DNA from: Hoeflea sp.
GTDB taxonomy: Bacteria; Pseudomonadota; Alphaproteobacteria; Rhizobiales; Rhizobiaceae
Assembly: GCF_002733955.1 (NCBI RefSeq)
Contig: NZ_NVXQ01000024.1
Location: 94,416 to 158,415 of the forward strand
DNA length: 64,000 bases
Reading direction: 5' to 3'
The position numbers and the translations under genes are program-made. The notes beneath the pieces were generated by a model that ran no database searches, was not told the origin of the DNA, and saw only the letters and a list, made by a program, of their open reading frames with translations. Shown here piece after piece: positions 9,534-19,206 of the stretch. Positions within the stretch are counted from its first letter, which is position 1, and each line of letters begins with the position of its first letter.

Positions 9534-11438
9534 TCAGGCTGATCTGGCCTCGTCGATAATGAGCTGCCGCTGGTTCGAAATCATCTGCCAAGCATCCTGT
9601 CCGCTCATCGGCCTGCCGTACAGGTAACCCTGAATCAGATCCGGATGAAGCGGGGCCAGAAGCGCCATTTCCTCTTCGGTTTCAACACCTTCGAGAACGC
9701 AGCGCAGCTCGAGCTCGCGGCACAGGCCGATGATGCCGGCCACTATCAAGCGGCTTGTCTTGCTGTGGCGGACCTTGCGGATGAAGCTTCTGTCGATCTT
9801 GACCTTGTCGAGCGGCAGTTCATCAAGATACTCGAAACTGGAATAGCCGGAACCAAAGTCATCCAGTGCGATCTTGCAGCCGCTGGCCCGAAGTTTCTCG
9901 ATGATGGCGCTCGACGCGGCGAGATCCGACATGACGGCGGTCTCGGTGATCTCGAATTCGAGACGGGTCGGCGAAATGTCGGTCTTCATGATCTGGCCCA
10001 GAAGCGACAGAACAAATGTCTGGTCGGATACGTCCCGGGCCGAAAGGTTGAATGACAGGCTGATGTCGTCGGGCCATTGGGCGAGTTCTGCCAGAGCCTT
10101 GCGGAACAGAATGTCGGTCACCTTCTGAATGTGGCCGGAACGCTCGGCGACGCGGATGAAATGATCCGGTCTGACCAGACCGAGCCTCGGGTTTTGCCAG
10201 CGGGCCAGGGCTTCGAAACTGACAACGCGTCGCTCATGCGGCGAATATTGCGGCTGGAAGAGTAGATACAGTTCTTCCTCCAGGTTGCTTTCCCGCATTT
10301 CCCGCTCGATGGCGATTGTGTGTTTCATTTCCTCGTTTTCGTCGGTGTCAAACACCATGCACCGGCCGCGATGCTGGGTCTTGGCCTTGTAGAGGGCGAA
10401 ATCCGCCTGCTCGTAAAGCTGGGCGCTGTCGGCCCCCGTGTTGGGGAAATGAGTAAAGCCTGCTGATGCTCCCACCGTGAGTTCGAGGCGGTCAATGAAG
10501 TAGGGCTCGGCAATCGCGCGAATCCGGCTGTCGATAATCTGCTTGAGTTCCGGCTCGGAGATGTCGCCAGGCAGAATGACGACGAATTCGTCGCCGCCGA
10601 TACGTCCGAATGTGACGCCTTCAGACAGCATCTCATTGCCCCGGTCGACTGCTGCGCGCAAAAGCCGGTCGCCGACAATATGGCCATAGACATCGTTGAC
10701 GCCCTTGAAGCCGTCGAGATCGAAGATCCCCAGCCAGAACGGCCTGCGCTGTTCGACAAACTGGTCGATCTTCTCGAATATCGCGCGGCGGTTTGGAACC
10801 CCTGTCAGCATGTCGGAATCGGCAAGGGCCCGGGCCTTTACGGTCAATTCATCGGCAAGCAGACGGGCGTCAATCTGGCGGATGATGGCGCGCCTGAGCA
10901 ACCCGGCCATGCTGATGGCTGCAAAGGCCGTCGCCACGGCAATCGAAGCGTATTCAGCGTACAGGTCACTGGGGAGAGAGGAAGCGAACCAGAAAAGGGT
11001 CCCCAGCGTTAGCGACACGCTCAGCAGCATCGTTCGAATGGTGACGCCGGTGATTGCAAAAATGAATGCCAGAACGACAAAATAGATGTAGCGCGTCTGG
11101 ACGTTGTAGACGAGTAGATAGCTCACCAGATTGAAATACATGAACAGGTGCATCATCTGGGTCAGGGCTTCGAGGCGGCCGAGCGAGAGTTTGGGGTTTT
11201 GGGCCAGGAAACGGTGAGACAGGTAGAAGCTGAAAGCAGTGATGACACTGATAAGCGAGTACATCACCAGGATCGAACCGGTTTGCGTTTGCCAGTGCTC
11301 CCAGGTCACAAACAGGTAATAGGCGCAAGCAGGAATCAGGATCGGCCGGAGAATGGGGATATAGGTTTCCGTGATTGCCTGCCGCCTTGCAGATTCCTCC
11401 GGCTTTCTGAAGTGGCTGAGCAGAGTTGCAAAATTCAT
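9534..11438 (-). CDS. membrane GGDEF-EAL protein (tandem paralogue 2)
   Basis: This 634-residue protein has the same architecture as the gene at 7100: about six hydrophobic N-terminal segments, GGDEF (about 205-365; RIGGDEF at 279-285), then EAL (about 390-625; EALARW near 409). EAL catalytic elements FNLSAR, FEITETA, LDDFGSG, KIDRSF, EGVET and GYLYGRPMS are all present. The C-terminal halves of the two paralogues are mostly identical by eye, while the membrane parts differ more, which suggests tandem duplication followed by divergence of the sensing part. No RxxD I-site precedes GGDEF. Predicted dual c-di-GMP synthesis/hydrolysis is inferred from motifs only. Confidence 0.9.
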   Translation of the reverse strand: MNFATLLSHFRKPEESARRQAITETYIPILRPILIPACAYYLFVTWEHWQTQTGSILVMYSLISVITAFSFYLSHRFLAQNPKLSLGRLEALTQMMHLFMYFNLVSYLLVYNVQTRYIYFVVLAFIFAITGVTIRTMLLSVSLTLGTLFWFASSLPSDLYAEYASIAVATAFAAISMAGLLRRAIIRQIDARLLADELTVKARALADSDMLTGVPNRRAIFEKIDQFVEQRRPFWLGIFDLDGFKGVNDVYGHIVGDRLLRAAVDRGNEMLSEGVTFGRIGGDEFVVILPGDISEPELKQIIDSRIRAIAEPYFIDRLELTVGASAGFTHFPNTGADSAQLYEQADFALYKAKTQHRGRCMVFDTDENEEMKHTIAIEREMRESNLEEELYLLFQPQYSPHERRVVSFEALARWQNPRLGLVRPDHFIRVAERSGHIQKVTDILFRKALAELAQWPDDISLSFNLSARDVSDQTFVLSLLGQIMKTDISPTRLEFEITETAVMSDLAASSAIIEKLRASGCKIALDDFGSGYSSFEYLDELPLDKVKIDRSFIRKVRHSKTSRLIVAGIIGLCRELELRCVLEGVETEEEMALLAPLHPDLIQGYLYGRPMSGQDAWQMISNQRQLIIDEARSA

Positions 11439-11612
11439 GGAAAAGCGTCTTTCGATTGAGCCGCCAGCGCCAGATCCGGTTTGGTCCGGGCAGCCTTTCT
11501 GCTGCGCTCGTACAGGCCTCTTCCGCGCTGTCCGGTAAGCGAGATGTGTGTGCGGCAGCGGTTGGCGGCGATCTCTGCATCAGTCATGCCGACATCTATA
11601 TATTAGCGTCAT

Positions 11613-11627
11613 TTAACATGTCGTTAT
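11613..11627. promoter_or_regulatory. candidate CtrA-like box (7 of 8 positions)
   Basis: The sequence reads TTAA-N7-TTAT, one mismatch from TTAA-N7-TTAA. It lies in the divergent region between the GGDEF-EAL gene and the ddl-ftsQAZ run, so it could act on either side. Confidence 0.35.
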
Positions 11628-11680
11628 TCCAAAGCACTGCATTTCATTGGTTTTCACGTCGCTCGAGCGGGTCGGTGACG

Positions 11681-11703
11681 GCGTGACTGTTACGCGGTCA
11701 CGC
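11681..11703. repeat. inverted repeat GCGTGAC-N9-GTCACGC
   Basis: Two perfect 7-base arms (11681-11687 and 11697-11703) flank a 9-base spacer upstream of ddl. There is no T-tract, so an operator or a leader hairpin is more likely than a terminator. Confidence 0.4.
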
Positions 11704-11934
11704 GGCTGCGCACGGAGCGCCGTCCGAGGTGGGACCGAGACGTCTCGTTTGGTTTTGCCGTCAAATTTCGGGTCTTGGTTGCATATCGCTGCCGGAGGGC
11801 GGTTTGGCGCAATCTTCGTTTGCTAAAGTTGGCAGCAAGGCTGCGTCGGCTTCTGCCAAATATCTGACTTGATGGGTATCTAGAGCTGCGCATGCCCGCT
11901 GGGCGTCCGGCCGGGTTTGATATGGGGAAATGAC

Positions 11935-12873
11935 ATGACCGCTGAGAAAGCAAAAAAACACGTGGCCGTATTGCTTGGCGGTTTTTCTTCCGAACGGCCA
12001 GTCAGCCTGTCGTCAGGGGCGGCCTGTGCCGATGCGCTGGAAGAGGGCGGTTACCAGGTGACGCGTGTCGATGTGGGGCCGGATGTTGCCTCAGTGCTGG
12101 CTGAGCTCAAGCCCGATGTCTGCTTCAATGCGTTGCACGGCCCTTATGGCGAAGACGGCACGATACAAGGCGTTCTGGAGTATCTCGGCATTCCCTATAC
12201 CCATTCCGGCGTGACCGCCTCGGCGCTGGCGATGGACAAGCGGTTGTCGAAAATTGTTGCCAAGGCGGTGGGTATTCCGGTGGCCGAATCCAAGGTGATG
12301 AACCGGCACGATTTCACATCGGCGCACCCGATGGCGCCGCCCTACGTGGTCAAGCCGGTCAATGAGGGGTCGAGTTTCGGCGTCGTCATCGTAAGTGAAG
12401 GCCAGTCGCATCCGCCGCAGGTCATCACCTCGAAAGACTGGAAATATGGCGATACCGTCATGGTCGAGCGCTATATCTCGGGCCGTGAACTGACCTGCAC
12501 GGTAATGGGGGATGTGGCGCTGGCGGTGACCGAAATCGTGCCGCAAGGACACAGCTTCTACGATTACGATTCCAAATACGTCGCGGGGGGCTCCAAACAC
12601 GTTTGCCCGGCAGAAATTTCACCAATTGTTTACCAAAAAATACGTATGTTGGCTTTGAAGGCGCATCAAGCGATCGGCTGTCGCGGCGTGAGCAGGTCCG
12701 ATTTCCGTTATGATGACCGTTTCTCCGAGGACGGAGAGGTCATCTGGCTGGAAGTCAACACCCAGCCCGGCATGACACCGACATCACTTGCGCCAGAAAT
12801 GGCCCTGCAGGCAGGGCATTCGTTTGTAGAATTCGTCAGCTGGATGGTGGAGGACGCTTCGTGTCGTCGATAA
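11935..12873 (+). CDS. ddl: D-alanine--D-alanine ligase Ddl
   Basis: Ddl makes the D-Ala-D-Ala dipeptide used by MurF. I chose the ATG at 11935, which follows a GGGGA ribosome-binding site; a TTG 18 bases upstream is less likely. The 312-residue protein has the N-terminal [12 protein letters not shown] motif, [15 protein letters not shown], the ATP-grasp elements [15 protein letters not shown] and [11 protein letters not shown], and the C-terminal metal/substrate site [14 protein letters not shown]. The stop overlaps the ftsQ start by 13 bases. Confidence 0.96.
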   Translation: MTAEKAKKHVAVLLGGFSSERPVSLSSGAACADALEEGGYQVTRVDVGPDVASVLAELKPDVCFNALHGPYGEDGTIQGVLEYLGIPYTHSGVTASALAMDKRLSKIVAKAVGIPVAESKVMNRHDFTSAHPMAPPYVVKPVNEGSSFGVVIVSEGQSHPPQVITSKDWKYGDTVMVERYISGRELTCTVMGDVALAVTEIVPQGHSFYDYDSKYVAGGSKHVCPAEISPIVYQKIRMLALKAHQAIGCRGVSRSDFRYDDRFSEDGEVIWLEVNTQPGMTPTSLAPEMALQAGHSFVEFVSWMVEDASCRR

Positions 12874-13790
12874 AGGGAAACAAGGGCAGAGCCGCTTCAG
12901 CGGTCAACACGTCGGAACGCGATGCGTTTGCCGGCGCGTTTGTTCTGCCGCGTTTCCTGCGCCGCCCGGCCCGTTACGGCATGGCGCTTGCCTCGGGTCG
13001 GGTCAGCATTCGTCCGCATGCCGGTTCATTTGCCACGGTGGCGTTTCTTGCGGCCACCGGTCTTTACGGCATGGCGCTTGGCGGCCACACCCAGGCCGTC
13101 ACTCAGGCCTTGACCACGGGTGCGGGTTTTGCGCTTGAAGACGTTCATGTCAGTGGCAATGTCGAAACCTCCGACATCGACATTCTGCAGCAGCTTGGCC
13201 TTGACGGCTCGACTTCGGTCGTCGCGATTGATGCGCATGCGGCGCGTGAAAAGCTGATTGAGCTGCCCTGGGTCACCGATGCACAAGTCCAGAAGATCTA
13301 TCCGCGCGGGCTTTCGGTCCGGCTGACCGAACGCAAGCCCGTCGGTATCTGGCAGCATGGCGCCCGGCTGGCGCTGATTGATGCGCGCGGAGACGTGATC
13401 GCGCCGCTGTCCGGCGCCCGCCATGCCGATCTTCCTCTTTATGTCGGCCTTGGTGCTGACGTCCATGCCGATGAGCTCGAAGCCCGGCTGCTGTTCTATC
13501 CCGAACTGCGTGCGCGAGTGAAGGCGGCGATCCGGATTGCTGACCGGCGCTGGGATCTGCGGCTCGAAAATGGCGTGACGCTGAGCCTGCCTGCCGAAAA
13601 TGTCGGCGCTGCGCTGGAGCGCTTCGCCGAATTTGATGCCGGCCGTGACGTGCTGTCGCGCGATATCACCACTGTCGATCTGCGGCTCGAAGACCGGGTG
13701 ACGCTGCGGCTGACCGAAGCCGCGTATGAGCGGCGCAAAGAGGCGCTCGAAGCCCGCGCCAAGCTGATCAAGGCGGGCGAAAAGTCGTGA
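12861..13790 (+). CDS. ftsQ: cell division protein FtsQ
   Basis: FtsQ is a bitopic divisome protein that bridges cytoplasmic and periplasmic division factors. The 309-residue protein starts with GTG at 12861, preceded by GGAGGA seven bases upstream. It has a long basic cytoplasmic tail, one transmembrane segment (about residues 55-75), a POTRA domain starting near [16 protein letters not shown], and the FtsQ beta domain ([24 protein letters not shown]). Overlap with ddl and with ftsA (4 bases) indicates a coupled operon. Confidence 0.94.
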   Translation: MSSIKGNKGRAASAVNTSERDAFAGAFVLPRFLRRPARYGMALASGRVSIRPHAGSFATVAFLAATGLYGMALGGHTQAVTQALTTGAGFALEDVHVSGNVETSDIDILQQLGLDGSTSVVAIDAHAAREKLIELPWVTDAQVQKIYPRGLSVRLTERKPVGIWQHGARLALIDARGDVIAPLSGARHADLPLYVGLGADVHADELEARLLFYPELRARVKAAIRIADRRWDLRLENGVTLSLPAENVGAALERFAEFDAGRDVLSRDITTVDLRLEDRVTLRLTEAAYERRKEALEARAKLIKAGEKS

Positions 13791-15115
13791 GCCTGTTCCG
13801 TCCCTCTTCCATGTTGCCCCGTCTCAAGCCGCTCTCTTCCAAGCGCGTGAGCATTGTGACCGTGCTCGACATCGGGTCGTCGAAGGTGGTCTGCATGATC
13901 GGTCGTCTGACGCCGGTCGAGGGCTCCGAATTGCTGTCGGGACGCAGCCACAGTATCGAGATCATGGGTATCGGCCACCAGAAATCGCGCGGTATCAAGG
14001 CCGGTGTGATTTCGGACATGGATGCGGTGGAAAATTCGGTCCGGCTCGCCGTTGATGCTGCCGAGCGGATGGCCGGTGTGACGGTGGAAAGCCTGATCGT
14101 CAATGTCACAGCCGGACGGTTGGGCAGTGAAACCCACACGGCGTCGGTCAATCTCGGCGGCCATGAGATTGCCTCAGGCGATCTGGCCAAGGTGGTCAAC
14201 GCCGCAACCCGGCAAAGCCAGCTCAACGAGCGCGCCATTCTGCATTCGCTGCCTTCAAGCTATACGCTCGACGGCGAGCGTGGCATCCGCGATCCGGCCG
14301 GCATGTATGGTGACCTGCTGGGCGTCGACATGCATGTGCTGACCGCCGACCGGGCGCCGCTGAAAAACCTGGAAATTTCGATCAACCGGGCGCACCTGAC
14401 CGTCGAGGCGATGGTGGCGACACCTTATGCTTCCGGTCTTGCCGCGCTTGTTTCCGACGAGGCCGAAATGGGCTGTGCCGCCATCGACATGGGCGGCGGC
14501 ACCACCACGATCTCGGTGTTTTCGGAAGGCAAGCTGGTTTATGCCGACGCCATCGCGCTGGGCGGTCATCACGTGACGATGGATCTGGCGCGCGGGCTGT
14601 CGACACGGCTTGACGATGCCGAGCGCATCAAGGTCGTGCACGGTTCGGCATTGCCGCAGGCAGGCGAAGACCGTGACGTGGTTTCCATCCCGCCGTTTGG
14701 CGAGGATGAACGCGATCTGCCGACCCATGTGCCGCGTGGGCTTGTGTCCCGCATCGTGCGCGCCCGGGTCGAGGAAACACTGGAAATGCTGCGCGACCGG
14801 ATCCAGCAGTCGGGCTATGGCCCGCTTGTGGGCAAGCGGGTCGTGCTGACGGGCGGCGCAAGCCAGATGACCGGCCTGGCGGAATCGGCCCGGCGGATCC
14901 TGGCGCGCAATGTGCGTATCGGCCGGCCGCTTGGGGTTTCCGGACTGCCGGCTTCGGCGAAGGGGCCGACATTCTCCACTGCTGTGGGCCTGATGATCTA
15001 TCCCCAGGTCGCACATCTTGAATCACACGGTGCGGGTGAGGGCGGCTTTGCCGCAATGACCGGCGCTGGTGGCCGACTGACCCGTGTGGGCCAGTGGCTT
15101 AAAGAAAGTTTTTGA
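13787..15115 (+). CDS. ftsA: cell division protein FtsA (actin-like FtsZ anchor)
   Basis: FtsA is an actin-fold ATPase that tethers FtsZ to the membrane. The 442-residue product starts at GTG 13787, overlapping the ftsQ stop. It shows phosphate-1 motif VLDIGSSKVV, the FtsA-specific 1C domain region (HSIEIMGIGHQKSRGIKAG), phosphate-2 AAIDMGGGTTTISV, the adenosine motif VVLTGGASQMTG, and a C-terminal amphipathic helix (RLTRVGQWLKESF) for membrane targeting. An internal ATG at 13811 would also work as a start. Confidence 0.96.
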   Translation: MSLFRPSSMLPRLKPLSSKRVSIVTVLDIGSSKVVCMIGRLTPVEGSELLSGRSHSIEIMGIGHQKSRGIKAGVISDMDAVENSVRLAVDAAERMAGVTVESLIVNVTAGRLGSETHTASVNLGGHEIASGDLAKVVNAATRQSQLNERAILHSLPSSYTLDGERGIRDPAGMYGDLLGVDMHVLTADRAPLKNLEISINRAHLTVEAMVATPYASGLAALVSDEAEMGCAAIDMGGGTTTISVFSEGKLVYADAIALGGHHVTMDLARGLSTRLDDAERIKVVHGSALPQAGEDRDVVSIPPFGEDERDLPTHVPRGLVSRIVRARVEETLEMLRDRIQQSGYGPLVGKRVVLTGGASQMTGLAESARRILARNVRIGRPLGVSGLPASAKGPTFSTAVGLMIYPQVAHLESHGAGEGGFAAMTGAGGRLTRVGQWLKESF

Positions 15116-15172
15116 ATTCACCGAATTGGCCGACGCGGCGGTGCGGCCATGCCAAAGGAAGGAACGGGTGCC

Positions 15173-16900
15173 ATGACCATCAATTTGCAGAAGCCGGACA
15201 TCACCGAGCTGAAGCCCCGCATCACGGTGTTCGGGGTTGGCGGCGGCGGTGGAAACGCTGTCAACAACATGATCAATGCCGGCCTGCAGGGCGTCGACTT
15301 TGTCGTTGCCAACACAGACGCACAGGCGCTGACAATGTCGAAGGCCGAGCGGATCATCCAGCTCGGTGCTGCGGTGACCGAAGGGCTCGGCGCCGGGTCA
15401 CAGCCGGAAGTCGGCCGTGCGGCCGCTGAAGAGTGCATCGACGAGATCCTCGATCACCTCAATGGCACCCACATGTGTTTCGTCACCGCAGGCATGGGCG
15501 GCGGCACCGGCACAGGTGCTGCTCCCGTGGTTGCACAGGCTGCCCGCAACAAGGGCATCCTGACGGTCGGTGTGGTCACCAAGCCGTTCCACTTCGAAGG
15601 GCAGCGCCGCATGCGTCTGGCCGAATCGGGTATCGACGAGTTGCAGAAATGCGTCGACACGCTGATCGTGATCCCGAACCAGAACCTCTTCCGCATCGCC
15701 AACGACAAGACCACCTTTGCCGACGCCTTCGCGATGGCTGACCAGGTGCTTTACTCGGGCGTTGCCTGCATCACCGACCTGATGGTCAAGGAAGGCCTGA
15801 TCAACCTCGACTTCGCCGACGTCCGTTCGGTGATGCGCGAGATGGGCCGCGCCATGATGGGCACCGGCGAGGCATCGGGCGATGGCCGTGCAATGGCCGC
15901 TGCCGAGGCTGCGATTGCCAATCCGCTGCTTGACGAGACCACGATGAAGGGCGCTCAGGGCCTGCTGATCTCGATCACCGGTGGCCGTGACATGACCCTG
16001 TTTGAAGTTGATGAAGCTGCGACCCGTATCCGCGAGGAAGTCGACGCCGACGCCAACATCATTCTCGGCGCGACCTTTGACGAGGCGCTCGAAGGCCTTA
16101 TCCGGGTTTCGGTTGTTGCGACCGGTATCGACCGGATCGAAGGTGCTGTGGAACAGCGCCCGGCAACGCCACGCCCGGCTGCAACCGCCAAGCCTCAGGC
16201 TTCGCAGGCTGCCCGCCCGGCAACTGCCGCGCCGCAGGCCGCAACGCCAGCATCGGCCGATCCGGTGGCTCAGACCATCCGCTCCGTCGAAGACGAACTC
16301 GAGCGCGAACTCGACATCGCCAGCGAGATCGAACTTGCGGCTCAGAGCCAGGCCGCCAAGCCTGCGCCCGTCGCGCAGCCCGGCTTCCAGCCAAACAGCC
16401 GGCTCTTTGCCGATGCTCCCAAGCAGCCTGCTCCCGCTCCTCAGCAGCCCGCCATGGCAGCGCCCCAGCGCCCTGTGATGACGGCTGCGCCCGAGGCCGC
16501 TCCGCAGCAGCCTGTGGTCCAGCCGGTGCGGACGCCGCCCGAGATGAGCCCGGAGATGCAGGCAACACGGATGCCGCGGGTCGAAGATTTTCCGCCAGTC
16601 GTGAAGGCTGAAATGGAACATCGGGCTCAGCCGCAGGGTCATGCAGACGAGCGCGGCCCGATGGGCCTGCTCAAGCGGATCTCGAGCACGCTCGGCCGCC
16701 GCGAAGAGGATGAGGCTCAGCATGCTGCCCCGGCCGCTCCGGCGCCGCAGGCCCGCCGGCCGCTGTCGGCCGAGGCCAGCGTCTATGCTCCGCGTCGTGG
16801 CCAGCTTGATGACCAGGGCCGCGCAACGCCGCAGACAAGGTCGAATCAGGAAGACGAACAGCTCGACATTCCGGCCTTCCTGCGCCGCCAGGCCAAATGA
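15173..16900 (+). CDS. ftsZ: tubulin-like GTPase FtsZ
   Basis: FtsZ polymerises into the division ring. I chose ATG 15173, which has an AAGGAAGGA ribosome-binding site; an in-frame ATG at 15149 lacks one. The 575-residue protein has the GTPase core (about 1-320, tubulin signature [11 protein letters not shown]7-loop region [11 protein letters not shown]), then an unusually long linker (about 320-560) rich in Pro, Ala and Gln as in rhizobial FtsZ, and a C-terminal peptide [11 protein letters not shown] that binds FtsA and other partners. A strong terminator follows 25 bases after the stop. Confidence 0.97.
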   Translation: MTINLQKPDITELKPRITVFGVGGGGGNAVNNMINAGLQGVDFVVANTDAQALTMSKAERIIQLGAAVTEGLGAGSQPEVGRAAAEECIDEILDHLNGTHMCFVTAGMGGGTGTGAAPVVAQAARNKGILTVGVVTKPFHFEGQRRMRLAESGIDELQKCVDTLIVIPNQNLFRIANDKTTFADAFAMADQVLYSGVACITDLMVKEGLINLDFADVRSVMREMGRAMMGTGEASGDGRAMAAAEAAIANPLLDETTMKGAQGLLISITGGRDMTLFEVDEAATRIREEVDADANIILGATFDEALEGLIRVSVVATGIDRIEGAVEQRPATPRPAATAKPQASQAARPATAAPQAATPASADPVAQTIRSVEDELERELDIASEIELAAQSQAAKPAPVAQPGFQPNSRLFADAPKQPAPAPQQPAMAAPQRPVMTAAPEAAPQQPVVQPVRTPPEMSPEMQATRMPRVEDFPPVVKAEMEHRAQPQGHADERGPMGLLKRISSTLGRREEDEAQHAAPAAPAPQARRPLSAEASVYAPRRGQLDDQGRATPQTRSNQEDEQLDIPAFLRRQAK

Positions 16901-16925
16901 TGTCGTAACCGGTATTACAGAATGT

Positions 16926-16960
16926 AGACATGGCGGCCATCTGGTCGCCATGTCTTTTTT
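16926..16960 (+). terminator. intrinsic terminator after ftsZ
   Basis: Perfect 10-base arms (AGACATGGCG at 16926-16935 and its complement at 16946-16955) flank a 10-base loop and run directly into TTTTTT (16955-16960). This closes the dcw transcript, so lpxC needs its own promoter. Confidence 0.88.
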
Positions 16961-16974
16961 TAACTGCTTGTTTA
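16960..16974. promoter_or_regulatory. candidate CtrA-like box (7 of 8) between ftsZ and lpxC
   Basis: TTAA-N7-TTTA begins at the last T of the ftsZ terminator T-tract and lies 216 bases before the lpxC ATG. One mismatch from TTAA-N7-TTAA. The match may be fortuitous, because the T-tract supplies two of its bases. Confidence 0.28.
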
Positions 16975-17189
16975 GCATAGCCTTTCGGACACGGCCCAAT
17001 GTTACGGCTTCGTAACAGATGGAAAAAAAGCGTGATTTGGAATGTCCGCTCCATCACCCTATCTTGGCTCGGAACAACAAAGGGCTGGGGTGGTCGCAAG
17101 AGCTGGGGAGGCTCGGTACTGCTCCTGACGATTGGGGACATAGCGGTCATGACTGGCCGTGCCAGATATTGCGGGAAACGGCGACATTT

Positions 17190-18143
17190 ATGAGCAGTGA
17201 TGTAGTAGGCTTGCAGACCACGATTTCGCGGTCGATATCTCTTTCTGGCATCGGAGTTCACTCCGGTGAGGCCGTTTCTATCTCTTTCCATCCTGCTGAT
17301 CCCGACAGTGGTATCGTTTTCAACCGTCAGCTTGCTTCCGGCGATATCGTCAGTGTTCGCGCTGTCTCCTCGCAGGTTGGGTCTACGGATCTGTGCACGC
17401 TTCTGGGCAAGGCTCCCGATCGGTCGATTGCGACGGTCGAGCACCTGATGGCTGCCTTGTACGCACTCGGCGTGGACAATATCAGCATCGAGCTTGATGG
17501 CGGCGAAGTGCCGATCATGGATGGCAGCGCTGCGGTCTTCATCGAAGCTCTCGACTCCGCGGGCCTCGTCAACCATTCGGTCAAGCGCCGCTACATTCGC
17601 GTGATCAAGCCGGTTCGCATCGAAATGGGCGGATCCTGGGCTGAGTTCACGCCGCACAACGGCACACGCTTTGAAATCGACATCGACTTCGAAACGCCGC
17701 TGATCGGCCGCCAGTCCTGGAAGGGCGAGGTGACCGCCGACACTTTCCGGCGTGAACTGTCCCGCGCGCGGACCTTCGGTTTCATGCGCGACGTCGAACG
17801 GCTCTGGGCATCGGGCCACGCGCTGGGCTCATCACTTGAAAATTCAGTCGTGATCGGTGACGACGACAAGGTCATCAACATCGAAGGCCTGCGCTACCGT
17901 GATGAGTTCGTTCGTCACAAGACGCTTGACGCCGTGGGCGATCTGGCACTGGCCGGTGCGCAGTTCATCGGTTGCTACCGCAGCTATCGCGGTGGTCACA
18001 AGCTCAATGCCATGGCCCTGCGAGCCCTGCTGGCCGATCATTCGGCTTATGAGGTGGTCGAAGCACCGGCCCGCCGCGATACGGTGCGGCATGGCGAACT
18101 GGTTGCTGTCAACGCTGCGGTGTTTGCACCCTGGGCGCTCTAA
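17190..18143 (+). CDS. lpxC: UDP-3-O-acyl-N-acetylglucosamine deacetylase LpxC
   Basis: LpxC catalyses the committed zinc-dependent step of lipid A synthesis. ATG 17190 gives 317 residues and the expected N-terminus GLQTTISRSISLSGIGVHSG; the frame is open upstream to 17019 but that stretch has no homology-like features. Zinc and catalytic residues appear in TVEHLMAAL, RHKTLDAVGDLALAG and GGHKLNAMAL. No good ribosome-binding site precedes the ATG, so the exact start is a little uncertain. Confidence 0.95.
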   Translation: MSSDVVGLQTTISRSISLSGIGVHSGEAVSISFHPADPDSGIVFNRQLASGDIVSVRAVSSQVGSTDLCTLLGKAPDRSIATVEHLMAALYALGVDNISIELDGGEVPIMDGSAAVFIEALDSAGLVNHSVKRRYIRVIKPVRIEMGGSWAEFTPHNGTRFEIDIDFETPLIGRQSWKGEVTADTFRRELSRARTFGFMRDVERLWASGHALGSSLENSVVIGDDDKVINIEGLRYRDEFVRHKTLDAVGDLALAGAQFIGCYRSYRGGHKLNAMALRALLADHSAYEVVEAPARRDTVRHGELVAVNAAVFAPWAL

Positions 18144-18328
18144 GCCACCCGCATCTCGTGTTGCTGCCGTCACAGAGTGCTCTAAACTCGTGATAATAAA
18201 GAGGATCGCTGCCACAAAATTGCGGCAAATCGTCTTCATGACGTTGCGAAGTTCGGTTATTTCCGGATAGAAACGCTGGTCTGGATCTGCGGAAAGTTTG
18301 TTTCCGCGGCTGTTGAGAGGTTTGCAGG

Positions 18329-19195
18329 ATGGATACTTCGGTCAAGGGTGAGCGCGGGCGCGCGTTTCGAGTTGCGCTCATAGTCGCCGGATTGGCTGGA
18401 GTCTCGTCGGTGCTTGCTGGCTGCCAGAGCGATCCCGATATCGACATCACCAATTATGCCAGGTCGATCGAGCCGGCTGACGTGCTCTACAATCAGGGGC
18501 TCGCCAACATGGAAGCCGGTCAGCTGACCGAGGCCGGCCGCAAGTTCGAAGCCGTCGACAAGCAGCATCCCTATTCCGAATATGCCCGCCGTGCGATGGT
18601 GATGAGTGCCTTCGTCAATTATCGCCAGGCCAAATACACCGAGGCGATCAACACGGCATCGCGCTATCTCAGTCTCTATCCCAATGATGAAGACGCGGCT
18701 TACGCGCAGTACATCGTCGGGCTTGCCTATTTCCGCCAGATCCCGGAGGTCACGCGTGACCAGCGCACTTCCGCGCGGGCGATTGCCGCGTTTACGGAAG
18801 TGATCGAGCGCTATCCCGATTCGGAATATGTCGAGGACAGCCAGGCCAAGCTGCGCTATGCGCGCGACCAGCTGGCGGGCAAGGAAATGCAGGTCGGGCG
18901 CTATTACCAGGAACGCAAGGAATATGTTGCTGCGGCCAACCGCTATCGCCTTGTGGTCGAGCAGTATCCCAACACGCGTCAGGTCGAGGAGGCGCTGGCG
19001 CGTCTGGTCGAGACCTATTATGCGATGGGCCTGGAAAGTGAAGCACAGACGGCGGCGGCCGTGCTCGGGCACAATTTCCCCGACAGCCAGTGGTATGCGG
19101 ATTCTTACAAGCTCTTGCAGACCCGCGGCCTCGAGCCGCGCGAGAACAAGGGCTCCTGGATCTCGCGTGCCGGGTCCGCCCTTGTCGGCACCTGA
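18329..19195 (+). CDS. bamD: outer-membrane assembly lipoprotein BamD
   Basis: BamD (ComL/YfiO) is the essential TPR lipoprotein of the BAM complex that folds outer-membrane proteins. The 288-residue product has a signal peptide ending in the lipobox LAGC (about residues 29-32), then TPR-type helices starting at [22 protein letters not shown] and repeating through [17 protein letters not shown] and ATRYRL-like helices. lpxC-bamD-recN order is typical of rhizobia. recN begins 11 bases after the stop. Confidence 0.94.
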   Translation: MDTSVKGERGRAFRVALIVAGLAGVSSVLAGCQSDPDIDITNYARSIEPADVLYNQGLANMEAGQLTEAGRKFEAVDKQHPYSEYARRAMVMSAFVNYRQAKYTEAINTASRYLSLYPNDEDAAYAQYIVGLAYFRQIPEVTRDQRTSARAIAAFTEVIERYPDSEYVEDSQAKLRYARDQLAGKEMQVGRYYQERKEYVAAANRYRLVVEQYPNTRQVEEALARLVETYYAMGLESEAQTAAAVLGHNFPDSQWYADSYKLLQTRGLEPRENKGSWISRAGSALVGT

Positions 19196-19206
19196 AGCGG
19201 ACGGCA

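Larger units (their letters stand above)
11439..11934. other. 496-base divergent intergenic region between GGDEF-EAL gene and ddl
   Basis: No gene is supported here. The region must carry promoters for the minus-strand GGDEF-EAL gene and for the restarted ddl-ftsQ-ftsA-ftsZ run. Visible elements are a near-CtrA box at 11613-11627, a 7-base inverted repeat at 11681-11703, and a GGGGA ribosome-binding site six bases before the ddl ATG. Confidence 0.6.
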
